In this document: positions 17,484 to 25,982 of the stretch, in pieces | Position numbering within the stretch: position 1 is the stretch's first letter | How the letters are laid out: each line of letters starts with the position of its first letter | Source of the DNA: Halobacillus litoralis | Lineage (GTDB): Bacteria > Bacillota > Bacilli > Bacillales > Halobacillaceae | Assembly (NCBI RefSeq): GCF_009856415.1 | Contig: NZ_WMEZ01000006.1 | Location: 124,001-188,000 of the forward strand | DNA length: 64,000 nt | Reading direction: 5' to 3' | Translations under genes and position numbers: made by a program | Notes under the pieces: generated by a model | What the model was told of the DNA's origin: nothing | Database searches by the model: none | Seen by the model: the letters and a program-made list of their open reading frames with translations, nothing else

Positions 17484-18935
17484 ATGAGCAAAGATCAGGA
17501 ATTACGCCGGGCCGCATTTGAGGAAGTGGAAAAGTATCAGGACATTGTAAAGGCGGATCCAAATCGTCTTCACTATCACATCATGCCACCCGTCGGACTT
17601 TTGAATGACCCGAACGGATGGATCCAGTGGAACGGGACCTATCATCTGTTTTATCAATGGATGCCGTTCAAAACAGGGCATGGAGCAAAGTTCTGGGGCC
17701 ATTATTCGTCCGAGGATCTCGTCAACTGGACGCATGAAGATATTGCCCTTACGCCGTCTGAATGGTTCGAGAAAAATGGCTGCTACTCAGGATCTGCGAT
17801 TGAGCATAACGGCAAGCTTCATGCTTTTTACACAGGGAACGTGAAGGATGAGTATGGCAATCGCGAGTCTTATCAATGCCTTGCTGTTTCTCAAGACGGC
17901 ATTCATTTTGATAAAAAAGGACCGGTCGTACACCTGCCTGAAGGGTACACCGCTCATTTCCGCGATCCGAAAGTTTGGGAGCAGGATGGTTCTTACTTTA
18001 TGGTGGTCGGTGCTCAGACGGAAGACTTGAAAGGGGCCGTCGCGCTGCTTCGAAGTGAGGATTTACATGAGTGGACCCATGTCGGCGTCTTAGCCGGCGG
18101 AGGGGAAGGTCGTCTTAAGGAGTTCGGCTATATGTTCGAATGTCCGGACTTGTTTGAGCTAGGCGGCGAGGATGTCCTTGTTTTTTCACCCCAAGGGCTT
18201 GATCCTGAAGGGATGAAATATCAGAACGTCTATCAGGCAGGGTATGTCGTCGGGGCGTTTGATTCTCAGAATGGGTCTTATGAGCATGGCGACTTTTATG
18301 AGCTGGATCACGGCTTTGACTTTTATGCACCACAGACGACAGAAGATGAGCATGGCCGCCGTATTCTGTTCGGTTGGATGAGCGTGCCGGATCAGGATGA
18401 ACAAGACCACCCGACCGTGAAGCATCAATGGTTGCACAATATGACGTTGCCGCGTGAACTGAAGCTTGTGGATGGACGAGTCTATCAAACACCTGTGGCG
18501 GAGCTTGAAGGCTTACGTGACGGGGGTGTGGTGGAGCGGCAAGTTGCGCTTGATTGTGCCACACTTGAAGTGGATGGTGTGGAAGGCAAAGCGGTAGAGC
18601 TGAAGCTTGAAGATATAGCAGTTTCTGAAGGCTGGTTCGGACTTGAGATCGGGGGAGCTGCCCGTCTCGTTTATTCCAGTGAGCAAAGAACTTTCACATT
18701 GGAACGCGAAAGCTATGTGGATGGAGTCGTCGAAAAGCGTCAGACCGAAGTTGCTGACTTGAAGGACGTTCACATCTTTATTGATACGTCGTCCGTAGAA
18801 GTGTTCATCAACGAAGGTGCACACGTGTTCACCACCCGCTTCTACCCAGCGCCCAATGACGAAAGTATCCAATTTACAGCATCCAAAAAAACGACACTCA
18901 ATCTAAAAAAATGGGATTTGCGTAAGGTGTTTTAA
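17484..18935 (+). CDS. sacA: Sucrose-6-phosphate hydrolase (GH32)
   Basis: Cleaves cytoplasmic sucrose-6-phosphate to glucose-6-phosphate and fructose. It has 483 residues in two domains. The N-terminal five-bladed propeller carries the nucleophile D42 in LLNDPNGW, the transition-state stabiliser in FRDPKVW (about 160) and the acid/base glutamate in FECPDLF (about 218). A C-terminal beta-sandwich follows, with the closing motif VEVFINEGAHVFTTRFYP. There is no signal peptide, so the enzyme is intracellular. It is the last gene of the sacT/sacP/scrK/sacA set and is followed by a terminator. Confidence 0.96.
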   Translation: MSKDQELRRAAFEEVEKYQDIVKADPNRLHYHIMPPVGLLNDPNGWIQWNGTYHLFYQWMPFKTGHGAKFWGHYSSEDLVNWTHEDIALTPSEWFEKNGCYSGSAIEHNGKLHAFYTGNVKDEYGNRESYQCLAVSQDGIHFDKKGPVVHLPEGYTAHFRDPKVWEQDGSYFMVVGAQTEDLKGAVALLRSEDLHEWTHVGVLAGGGEGRLKEFGYMFECPDLFELGGEDVLVFSPQGLDPEGMKYQNVYQAGYVVGAFDSQNGSYEHGDFYELDHGFDFYAPQTTEDEHGRRILFGWMSVPDQDEQDHPTVKHQWLHNMTLPRELKLVDGRVYQTPVAELEGLRDGGVVERQVALDCATLEVDGVEGKAVELKLEDIAVSEGWFGLEIGGAARLVYSSEQRTFTLERESYVDGVVEKRQTEVADLKDVHIFIDTSSVEVFINEGAHVFTTRFYPAPNDESIQFTASKKTTLNLKKWDLRKVF

Positions 18936-18945
18936 TTCCAATATT

Positions 18946-18965
18946 TGTATGACCTGGTACGCCAG
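18946..18965 (+). repeat. Copy 1 of an undescribed 20-bp motif
   Basis: TGTATGACCTGGTACGCCAG lies 11 bp after the sacA stop. It contains the small dyad CCTGG-N4-CCAGG. It is 19/20 identical to the copy upstream of the rhodopsin gene and 17/20 to the copy downstream of it. Confidence 0.7.
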
Positions 18966-18973
18966 GATGTGGA

Positions 18974-19012
18974 AGGGAGGATCGCCCAAAAAGGGTGGTC
19001 CTCTTTTTTTAT
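18974..19012 (+). terminator. Intrinsic terminator of the sucrose operon
   Basis: GAGGATCGCCC pairs with GGGTGGTCCTC through two G-U pairs and is followed by TTTTTTT. Confidence 0.8.
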
Positions 19013-19262
19013 TGGAAATTTGACATTTTCATTCCTTTTTACTGGTTAGCATCGAAATTAAGTCAGGATACTTATCTCGAATGTAGGGATTCGTAGGGAT
19101 TTGACGAACGAAAAATAAAGGACACGGGCAGGTTTTAGCCAATAAACTACTGTGCGGCAAATTTTTCATACATAGGAGGACGTGATGGGGAGAAGGTATG
19201 TCGTTGTTGGTTGATGGCAGGCGAATATAGCGGGGATTTTAAAAAAGAAAGGAAGAAAATGA
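19013..19262. other. Upstream region of the secreted protease
   Basis: The region holds a 10-bp direct repeat (GTAGGGATTC then GTAGGGATTT, 19084-19103) and a GGAAG ribosome binding site before the ATG. I see no convincing promoter pair and no gene. Confidence 0.4.
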
Positions 19263-21656
19263 ATGAATCATCATTTATCCAGAGCACTTATTAGTTTGAT
19301 GGCATTGATCATGGTCATGAGTCCATTCGGTTTTTCGGCTTCAGCCAATGATTCTCAAGTGGAAGTGAAGGAACTGAACACGGCTGAAATTTTTGGGGAC
19401 CTGGAACTATCGTCTGAACGTCCGACATCAGTGATTGTAGAATTAGAAGCCAAGTCAATCATCGAAGCGAAACAAAAGGGGCAGAAGCAGACGAAAGCGA
19501 ACCTGAAGGCCGAACGGGGGAAAGTCGTCAGTGAAATGAAAAAAGCGGTCAAAGAAGCGGATGTGAACAGGGAATACGATTATGTATTTTCCGGTTTCTC
19601 TGTAGAACTCCCGGCCAATGAAATTATGAAACTGACAACGGTGGAAGGGATTAAAGCCGTTTATCCAAACGTGCACTACGAAGCTGAAGTGATATCAAAG
19701 GAAGAAATTTCAGAAGAAGCATTCAGCCCAGCGATGATGGACAGTGCACCATTCATTGGATCGGATGAAGCATGGGATGCTGGATTTACAGGGGAAGGGG
19801 TCACCGTTGCGGTCATCGACACGGGCGTTGATTACACCCACCCAGATCTAAAACATGCTTTTGGAGATTACAAAGGCTATGATTTTGTTGATGATGATAA
19901 AGATCCGCAAGAAGGATCTGGGCAATACCACGGAACGCATGTGTCGGGGACGGTTGCTGCAAACGGAAAAATTAAAGGAGTTGCTCCTGAGGTGGATTTG
20001 CTTGGGTATCGCGTGTTGGGACCTAACGGTGGAACGACTGAAGACGTCGTTGCAGGAATAGAGCTTGCTGTTCAGGACGGGGCAGATGTGATGAACCTGT
20101 CGCTCGGTAATTCATTGAATACGCCTGACTGGGCGACTTCAATTGCACTGGATTGGGCGATGGCCGAAGGTGTGGTCGCCGTCACTTCGAACGGAAACGC
20201 TGGACCAAACAACTGGACGGTTGGATCGCCGGGAACTTCCCGTGAAGCGATATCTGTGGGAGCGACACAACTTCCTTATAACAAGTATGACGTGGAGATG
20301 GCTACTTCCGAAGGAGTAGAATATCCATCCGCAAAAGTGATGGGATTCCCGAGTGATGAGGAGCTCCTTGCTTTGAACGATGGAGATTATGAATTTGTTT
20401 ACGCAGGACTCGGGTCTCCGGAAGATTTTGAAGGTAAAGATTTGGAAGGGAAAATAGCATTGATCTCCCGCGGGGGATTTGCTTTTGTAGATAAAGTGGA
20501 AAATGCGAAAGCAGCAGGAGCGGTTGGGGCAATCATTTTTAATAATGTTGAAGGTGAACACGCCGATGTTCCAGGGCTTGCCCTCCCTACCGTGAAAACA
20601 GAACTTGTCGATGGACAAAAATTATTAGCCGAGCTTGAAAATGGTAACAACACAATCTCTTTTAATATAGAATTTGCACAGGCAGTCGGAGAAACGATGG
20701 CGGACTTCTCCTCCCGCGGACCTGTGACATCAACATGGATGATTAAACCGGACGTTTCCGCTCCAGGAGTGAACATTGTCAGCACATTCCCTGGTGAAGG
20801 ATATGCCGCACTACAAGGAACGAGCATGTCGGCTCCTCACGTTGCCGGAGCAGCCGCACTCCTTTTACAAAAGAATGGAGACTGGGAAACAGGGGATGTG
20901 AAAGCAGCCCTAATGAACACAGCTGTCGATGTCATTGACCCTGATACAGGAGAGGCATATGCTCACAATACTCAGGGCGCGGGAAGTATCCGTGTCGTTG
21001 AGGCACTGAATACAGAAACGCTTGTGGCGACGGGGAGCCACTCGTTTGGAAAGTTTGTAAAAGATCAAGGCAAGCAGGTAGAAAAACAAAGCTTTCAAAT
21101 TCAGAACCTATCAGATGAACGAGTGAACTACAGCTTTGATGTTGAATTTGATGGAAACCCTGAAGGCATCAAAGTCATGACAAGTAAAAACTTGAAAGTC
21201 CAGCCAGGGAAATCCCAACAAGTTAACTTCAATGTCCAGGTCGATACATCAAAGCTTGATCCTGGCTATTATGAAGGTACCGTCCACGTCAGTGATGGTA
21301 TCCAGGTGATCAAAGTTCCAACCATTTTATTCGTAGGTGAGCCGGATTACCCTCGCGTAACCGGGGCTTATATGGAGAATACGGGAAATGGGGATTATGC
21401 GGTTGGATCATATCTTCCAGGTGGAGCTGAGGTGCTGGGATATGACATGTATGTCTTTAATCCAGATGGGACGATTGGAGGGTTTGTAGATACTCTAGGA
21501 ACATTTGAAAATGCATCCGCACCAATCCATGAATTCAGCTGGGATGGAACGGTTCAAAATGGAATAGACCTCCCTAATGGAGATTGGGTGTTAGCAGTTT
21601 ACGTTGAAAATAAAGGGGTGACGGAGTATAAAGCATACTTGGTAACGAAAGAATAG
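19263..21656 (+). CDS. vpr: Secreted subtilisin-like serine protease with PA domain (Vpr-like)
   Basis: A 797-residue exported S8 protease. A signal peptide (1-28, cut after SASA) is followed by an I9 propeptide inhibitor (about 50-135). The catalytic domain has D186 (VIDTGVDYTHPDL), H223 (HGTHVSGT) and S521 (GTSMSAPHVAG). A protease-associated domain (about 360-455) is inserted in the catalytic domain, as in B. subtilis Vpr (about 806 residues). A C-terminal beta-sandwich (about 590-797) may bind substrate or the wall. The sequence is rich in D and E, as in halophile exoenzymes. It likely digests proteins outside the cell and processes other secreted proteins. Confidence 0.93.
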   Translation: MNHHLSRALISLMALIMVMSPFGFSASANDSQVEVKELNTAEIFGDLELSSERPTSVIVELEAKSIIEAKQKGQKQTKANLKAERGKVVSEMKKAVKEADVNREYDYVFSGFSVELPANEIMKLTTVEGIKAVYPNVHYEAEVISKEEISEEAFSPAMMDSAPFIGSDEAWDAGFTGEGVTVAVIDTGVDYTHPDLKHAFGDYKGYDFVDDDKDPQEGSGQYHGTHVSGTVAANGKIKGVAPEVDLLGYRVLGPNGGTTEDVVAGIELAVQDGADVMNLSLGNSLNTPDWATSIALDWAMAEGVVAVTSNGNAGPNNWTVGSPGTSREAISVGATQLPYNKYDVEMATSEGVEYPSAKVMGFPSDEELLALNDGDYEFVYAGLGSPEDFEGKDLEGKIALISRGGFAFVDKVENAKAAGAVGAIIFNNVEGEHADVPGLALPTVKTELVDGQKLLAELENGNNTISFNIEFAQAVGETMADFSSRGPVTSTWMIKPDVSAPGVNIVSTFPGEGYAALQGTSMSAPHVAGAAALLLQKNGDWETGDVKAALMNTAVDVIDPDTGEAYAHNTQGAGSIRVVEALNTETLVATGSHSFGKFVKDQGKQVEKQSFQIQNLSDERVNYSFDVEFDGNPEGIKVMTSKNLKVQPGKSQQVNFNVQVDTSKLDPGYYEGTVHVSDGIQVIKVPTILFVGEPDYPRVTGAYMENTGNGDYAVGSYLPGGAEVLGYDMYVFNPDGTIGGFVDTLGTFENASAPIHEFSWDGTVQNGIDLPNGDWVLAVYVENKGVTEYKAYLVTKE

Positions 21657-21674
21657 TTTATCATTACCAAATAA

Positions 21675-21694
21675 TGTATGACCTTGTACTCTAA
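21675..21694 (+). repeat. Weaker copy of the 20-bp motif
   Basis: TGTATGACCTTGTACTCTAA matches the consensus at about 16 of 20 positions, the first ten exactly. It lies just after the protease stop, in the same relative place as copy 1 after sacA. Confidence 0.35.
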
Positions 21695-21708
21695 TATATG
21701 GATAAAAT

Positions 21709-21748
21709 GAAAAGAAACCAAACCGAAAGATTTGGTTTCTTTTTTTTT
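21709..21748 (+). terminator. Intrinsic terminator of the protease gene
   Basis: AAAGAAACCAAA pairs with TTTGGTTTCTTT and is followed by a long T run. Confidence 0.88.
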
Positions 21749-21762
21749 GATCAATTCATACA

Positions 21763-21793
21763 AAGAACGCTTGGTCTGATTCCAAGCGTTCTT
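21763..21793 (-). terminator. Intrinsic terminator of the lipase gene
   Basis: AAGAACGCTTGG-N7-CCAAGCGTTCTT lies past the minus-strand stop. Confidence 0.8.
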
Positions 21794-21812
21794 CTCTAGT
21801 GTTTTATTTCCT

Positions 21813-23312
21813 TTATGGTGCGTGAAGGTTACCTTTGTCATCGATGTAAACGGATTTGATGAGTGTCCGTTCAAGCGGGGTACCTTCGTAGGTGCCTTTC
21901 ACGTCAACCGTCATATTGTAGACCCCTTCACCCAGGCTCGGAATCTTAAAGTCGTTTCCATTCTTCTTCGCCTTCCATTTCTTCTCTTTCAACTTTCCGT
22001 TTTTATCATAGTACTGGATCGTCATATCGGTTTTGACGTTCAGCTTTTTGTTTCCTTTCACCTTCATTTGATTTCCTTCCACTTCTCCACTCAGCATGGC
22101 ATCGACTGGGCTTTCGAAGGTCGTGTTCAGGAGGTAGCGTTCTTTTTGGTCAGCTTCCGTTTCGAGCGTCCATTTCCCAGCTTCCGGTTTTTCCAGGGTG
22201 ATGGTGTGGTGATAGGCGCCATCGAAAAATTCAGTATCGTCAGCCGTCACGGTGAAATCGGCATACGTTTTTTTACTCGGTGATGTAAGGGCTAAGGAGG
22301 TCTCTTTTTGGTCACTGATCCAGTCGAAGGTGACAGCATCCACGCCCTTTTCAACCGCTACACTTTCCTTATGTGTGCCCACATATTCTCCGCCAGTGAC
22401 ATAGTGACCTGCGGTGGTCTCCGATTCTTCCGTAATAGCAGCCATCTCAAAGCTTGCCGCAGAAGCGGAATAGACCATACTTTCATTCAAGTAATTTTTA
22501 AATAGGTTGAAAGTAGAGGAACCTTCTTTGATTGTGGTGTGGTTCCACCTACCGACTTGAATTTCTGTCGCGTAAGGAAGCCGCGAGCTTTGGACAGTAA
22601 CTGCGCCGTCATTGCTTCCATAGCTGCTCAAATAAAGGCCACCCCAATAGAGAGCGCTTCCAAAACTGCCCCATTTCGTTCCTCCTAATGTGTAAATAGG
22701 GGTATTGTACACATTGGCATGGCTGTCGGTAACCGAGCGGTAATAATCCATATATCCGGTTTGGAGCGAGTATGTGCCATCATTTTTACTGCCTATGATG
22801 CCGGCAAGCCATCCAGCCCAGCTGCTGTAGGCGAGGTCTGCAAGCTGTGAGCCGCGATGAGGGGAGGACAAGGTGATGACGCGTTCGATATAGGGATCGG
22901 CCCCGTAATGAACGAGGGCGGATTGGGTATCTACCCCTCCTTTACTATGAGCGACAACGACGACTTTTTCACCGAAGTGGTTGTAGATCTCCTGCACCTT
23001 TTGAGCTAAAAGTGCTCCATTGTCCCACATGCTTTTTCCAGCATTGAGGTCGATGAAAGCTGTTTCGTAACCACTTTGAAAGGCGGTTGCATACATATCG
23101 TTATTCTCATACCAAGTGTTTGAAGAGCTGTTCAATCCGTGTACAAAAAGAATGGGGTGTGAGTTAGCGGCGATTGCAGAGGGTGTTTCTCCAACATACC
23201 ATTCACCGGGGTTGCCCGAAGCACCATCTTTGATCGATCCGGCCCAGCTGACGGATGGTACAGTGAGGAAGAAGGCAGTAAAAACGACGAACCACTTCTT
23301 GAAATTAAGCAT
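21813..23312 (-). CDS. Secreted triacylglycerol lipase with C-terminal beta domain
   Basis: A 499-residue exported alpha/beta hydrolase. The signal peptide is 1-24 (ends VSWAG). The oxyanion region is ILFVHGLNSSSNTW. The nucleophile is S123 in VVVAHSKGG, the alanine-type elbow AxSxG seen in Bacillus lipases. Probable D235 (SNDGAVTV) and H258 (GRWNHTTI) complete the triad. Residues after about 290 form a second, beta-rich part (EKPEAGKWTLETEADQKE; GVYNMTVDVKGTYEG) like pre-peptidase or Y-type domains, perhaps for substrate or surface binding. It acts outside the cell on lipids or esters. It converges with the protease gene. Confidence 0.88.
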   Translation of the reverse strand: MLNFKKWFVVFTAFFLTVPSVSWAGSIKDGASGNPGEWYVGETPSAIAANSHPILFVHGLNSSSNTWYENNDMYATAFQSGYETAFIDLNAGKSMWDNGALLAQKVQEIYNHFGEKVVVVAHSKGGVDTQSALVHYGADPYIERVITLSSPHRGSQLADLAYSSWAGWLAGIIGSKNDGTYSLQTGYMDYYRSVTDSHANVYNTPIYTLGGTKWGSFGSALYWGGLYLSSYGSNDGAVTVQSSRLPYATEIQVGRWNHTTIKEGSSTFNLFKNYLNESMVYSASAASFEMAAITEESETTAGHYVTGGEYVGTHKESVAVEKGVDAVTFDWISDQKETSLALTSPSKKTYADFTVTADDTEFFDGAYHHTITLEKPEAGKWTLETEADQKERYLLNTTFESPVDAMLSGEVEGNQMKVKGNKKLNVKTDMTIQYYDKNGKLKEKKWKAKKNGNDFKIPSLGEGVYNMTVDVKGTYEGTPLERTLIKSVYIDDKGNLHAP

Positions 23313-23510
23313 GACTTGTCTCCTTTTAAAAGTTTTTTTGGGATTCGTGAAAGTTGTCCATGAGGCGTCCCCTTTTATACCATTCGTTACCAGGGTGCCT
23401 TTTCCTTCATTTGGAAAATGGGAAGTTTTGTTGAAATATGTTTCTTAGACCTTCCGCATCCAGGGTGGCTCACATAGGATAAATTATGAGTAAATGGGGG
23501 AGGAATGAGG

Positions 23511-23879
23511 ATGTCCCACAGAATCACTTCAGGTAATCGTCTTCTTTTCGTCACAGAACCAGGCGGGCAAGTCATCGAGGAAGGACAAACGGTCGATTTG
23601 ACGGAAGAATATCCGGCGGGCATCGATGTCAGCCCTTTTTATACGATTCGGGTGGCTGGAGGAAACCGGGTGGTCTCAGAAGGAGCCGTCACGTTCAAGT
23701 TACTTATGAAAGTCAATCAGGTCAGTTTTTTAACCCTCGATCAGATTACGGTGTATCCGGGAGAGAGGTTTAACCGTACCTATAATGTGCCGGGTCTTGG
23801 CCTTGGGATAAAAGCGGAAGCAGAAAACGGTTCGGGCGTGGATGCCGTCGATTTAGTTGTAATTGGGTTTAAGTTTTAG
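23511..23879 (+). CDS. Small hypothetical protein, probable beta-sandwich
   Basis: A 122-residue protein of unknown family. The start is the ATG 7 nt after GGGGGAGG; the in-frame ATG two codons earlier touches that site. It has no signal peptide or membrane helix. Alternating hydrophobic residues (FYTIRVAGGNRVVSEGAVTFKLLMKVN; VDAVDLVVIGFKF) suggest an all-beta jelly-roll or galactose-binding fold. It is monocistronic with its own terminator, divergent from the lipase. No function is assigned. Confidence 0.6.
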   Translation: MSHRITSGNRLLFVTEPGGQVIEEGQTVDLTEEYPAGIDVSPFYTIRVAGGNRVVSEGAVTFKLLMKVNQVSFLTLDQITVYPGERFNRTYNVPGLGLGIKAEAENGSGVDAVDLVVIGFKF

Positions 23880-23896
23880 AACACAAATCACAACAT

Positions 23897-23931
23897 AAAA
23901 AAGGACGCCTCCGCTAATAGACGTCCTTTTT
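23897..23931. terminator. Bidirectional intrinsic terminator
   Basis: AAAAAGGACG-N14-CGTCCTTTTT lies between converging hypothetical genes. Confidence 0.82.
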
Positions 23932-23934
23932 GCT

Positions 23935-24276
23935 TTATTCTTTTTCAATCGTGTAGGTCCCGCGCGCGGTTTCCAATGTGAAGCGGTCATTCAAGTACTG
24001 GTATCGCGTTGAATCTTCCAGTGGAATTTCATAATAGGCTGAGGGTAGCGGCTGGGCGCTTTGTGCATCGGTTTCTGTCTGTCCCTGACCATGTAAGTAA
24101 AGCGCGTGCATCGGTGTGTAATCGTCGAGCCGGCGCGTGTGTGTCTCATAAGATATGTGGTCAAGGTTCATCGTAATGGTATCTTCATCGCGTAGTTCGT
24201 GTTTCTGGATGCGGATGTTTTCTCCCTGCCACTGCTGTAAGTGCTGGTTGAATTCTTCAATGGTTAAATCGTTCAT
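23935..24276 (-). CDS. Hypothetical protein
   Basis: A 113-residue soluble protein. The start is the ATG of MNDLTIEEFNQ, 7 nt after GGAGGG; a longer frame upstream has no ribosome binding site. The composition is polar, with many Q, E, T and Y residues, and there is no signal peptide or membrane segment. The pattern of two beta-rich halves (NIRIQKHELRDEDTITMNLDHISYE; SAYYEIPLEDSTRYQYLNDRFTLET) is visible. I do not recognise the family. Confidence 0.6.
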   Translation of the reverse strand: MNDLTIEEFNQHLQQWQGENIRIQKHELRDEDTITMNLDHISYETHTRRLDDYTPMHALYLHGQGQTETDAQSAQPLPSAYYEIPLEDSTRYQYLNDRFTLETARGTYTIEKE

Positions 24277-24383
24277 GCTAATCCCTCCTGCATTTATCTT
24301 TTCCACAAGGCTCTTAAACATGCAGGTGATCCTTCCCATATCATGGTAAAATGATGGCATAACCTTTTTCTAGGTGTGGTATC

Positions 24384-24470
24384 GGCCATTGTGGATATAT
24401 CAGAATCGATAAGTTAAATGTAGGATGTATCGGTTAAATTCAGGATTTATCAATGAAAGGACGATTTCTT
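24384..24470. repeat. Degenerate 20-21-bp tandem repeat
   Basis: About three units share the pattern GTTAAATnnAGGATnTATCn: ending at GATAA (24414), GTTAAATGTAGGATGTATCG and GTTAAATTCAGGATTTATCA. It lies in the divergent space between two hypothetical genes. The format recalls the repeat after mqo, but the sequence differs. Confidence 0.55.
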
Positions 24471-24503
24471 ACATATAAATCAGACAAGGGAGGCGACCAC
24501 CTC

Positions 24504-25217
24504 ATGAGAAAAACCGGACAAGTTTTTACACTGCTCCTTTTGCTCACTCTTTTAACCGCCTGCGTGGAAGGGGACCTCAAGCTGAAGATCAATAAGGACG
24601 GAAGCGGCGAACATACGGTTACGGCAGGCGTCGAAAAAGAGGCCCTGAACCGCTTCGGGGACCGAGCTGAAAATATGATGAACTCCGTTTCTGGAGAGCT
24701 TGAGTCAAAAGGTTACGAAGTAGAGTTCTACGAGGAAAATGGATTCACTGGTTTTCGGGCCAAGAAGAACTTCGAGAATGTACAGGAGATGGAGATTCTT
24801 CCTGTATCCGACGGGATGACGGAAGCAGGGGTGGCGCCTGCGATTGGCAATGTTCCTGTAGAAATGACGACAGAAGGTGGGATTTTTACAACGACGTACA
24901 AAGTCGAGGCCGAACTCAATCTCTCAAATTCAGGTGTCATCGGGGGGATGCAGACCCTTGTCGCGGATCAGTTGGATCTTACGTTTACTCTTGATCTTCC
25001 TTTAAAACCAAAGTCACATAACGCGGATCGTGTGGATGACGACGTTTTGCAATGGGATATCCGGACAGCGGGCAAAACGAACGTGATGGTAGAGATGGTT
25101 GTGCCGAACGTGAAGAATATCATCATAGCAGGGGTTGCTGGGATTGTAGTCCTTCTCCTTTTCATTTTCCTATTGAAGAAAAGAAAAAAACAGCATGATT
25201 ATGAATCTCCGTTATAA
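24504..25217 (+). CDS. Membrane lipoprotein, LppM/DUF3153-like
   Basis: A 237-residue exported lipoprotein. The start is the ATG after GGGAGGCG; an upstream in-frame ATG lacks a site. The signal peptide ends in the lipobox LLTAC. The adjoining sequence VEGDLKLKINKDGSGEHTV is characteristic of LppM-type domains, as I remember them. The extracytoplasmic domain runs to about residue 205. A C-terminal transmembrane helix (IIIAGVAGIVVLLLFIFLL) and a basic cytoplasmic tail (KKRKKQ) follow, so the protein is anchored at both ends. The cellular role is unknown. Confidence 0.75.
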   Translation: MRKTGQVFTLLLLLTLLTACVEGDLKLKINKDGSGEHTVTAGVEKEALNRFGDRAENMMNSVSGELESKGYEVEFYEENGFTGFRAKKNFENVQEMEILPVSDGMTEAGVAPAIGNVPVEMTTEGGIFTTTYKVEAELNLSNSGVIGGMQTLVADQLDLTFTLDLPLKPKSHNADRVDDDVLQWDIRTAGKTNVMVEMVVPNVKNIIIAGVAGIVVLLLFIFLLKKRKKQHDYESPL

Positions 25218-25292
25218 GACACGGGGGTTCTTTTTTTATTGCACACAGGTGAAATCCATTCGGAATATGGTAATGAAAAAGGGGTACGTTAT

Positions 25293-25841
25293 ATGGATGA
25301 ATTCTTATTGGGAAAGTTGCAAAAAGGAGGATACACTCTATATGTCCGCCATGGAGATGCGACTGTCGGAGCGGATCAGCCTGATTTTTCGTTCGATGAT
25401 TGTTCCACCCAACGGAATCTATCGGAAAAAGGACGAAGGCAGGCAGAGCGATATGGAAACGCAATCCGCAGGTTGAACATTCCTTTTGCAACGCCCGTGT
25501 TTACAAGCCCTTTTTGCCGCGCGAAAGAATCCGCCATGCTTGCGTTCGGAGCAGAAATTATGCACATCGACACCTTCTGGTCCAACGTTTATCAGCTGAA
25601 CACCCCACTGTCCCCCTATGAGCAGTCCGCCATCCTTACACGCCTTTCTTCTTTTCTCGAACAGCCGCCAGCTGAAGGAGCAAACCAATTCATTATCGCC
25701 CATAGCTTTCCGAGAGATGTTGCGTTTGGTGCCATTCCTAGTATGGGGACGATTGTCGTTAACCCTCATGGAAAGAATCATGGATTTTCCGTTGCCAGTC
25801 ACTTTACCCTTGAAGAACTTGAAGAGTTTGTAAAAGCTTAA
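25293..25841 (+). CDS. Histidine phosphatase superfamily protein (phosphoglycerate-mutase-like)
   Basis: A 182-residue cytoplasmic protein. The RHG catalytic motif is LYVRHGDA (about residues 15-22), and the second half of the site is NLSEKGRRQAERYG, then TSPFCRAKESAML. The last conserved histidine is in FIIAHSFP, with S in place of the more usual G after H. The core catalytic histidine and arginines are present, so a phosphomonoesterase is likely; the substrate is unknown. The start at MDEFLL follows AAAGGGG; an 18-codon longer frame is possible but has no site. Confidence 0.78.
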   Translation: MDEFLLGKLQKGGYTLYVRHGDATVGADQPDFSFDDCSTQRNLSEKGRRQAERYGNAIRRLNIPFATPVFTSPFCRAKESAMLAFGAEIMHIDTFWSNVYQLNTPLSPYEQSAILTRLSSFLEQPPAEGANQFIIAHSFPRDVAFGAIPSMGTIVVNPHGKNHGFSVASHFTLEELEEFVKA

Positions 25842-25982
25842 GTTATCGCTTTCCTTTATTCGACAAGAACAGTTATAGTAATGATAGAGATGAGCAACGG
25901 TAGACGGAGCCTTCAGAGAATCCTGCCACATCCCGGCGTCTACATTGAGAGCCCGCAGCAAAACATTCATGGAGGGTACACA

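Noticed and set aside
18115-18564. 149-codon frame antisense to sacA, rich in His, Ser and Arg
   Set aside because: It mirrors the sacA codons and has no start signal.
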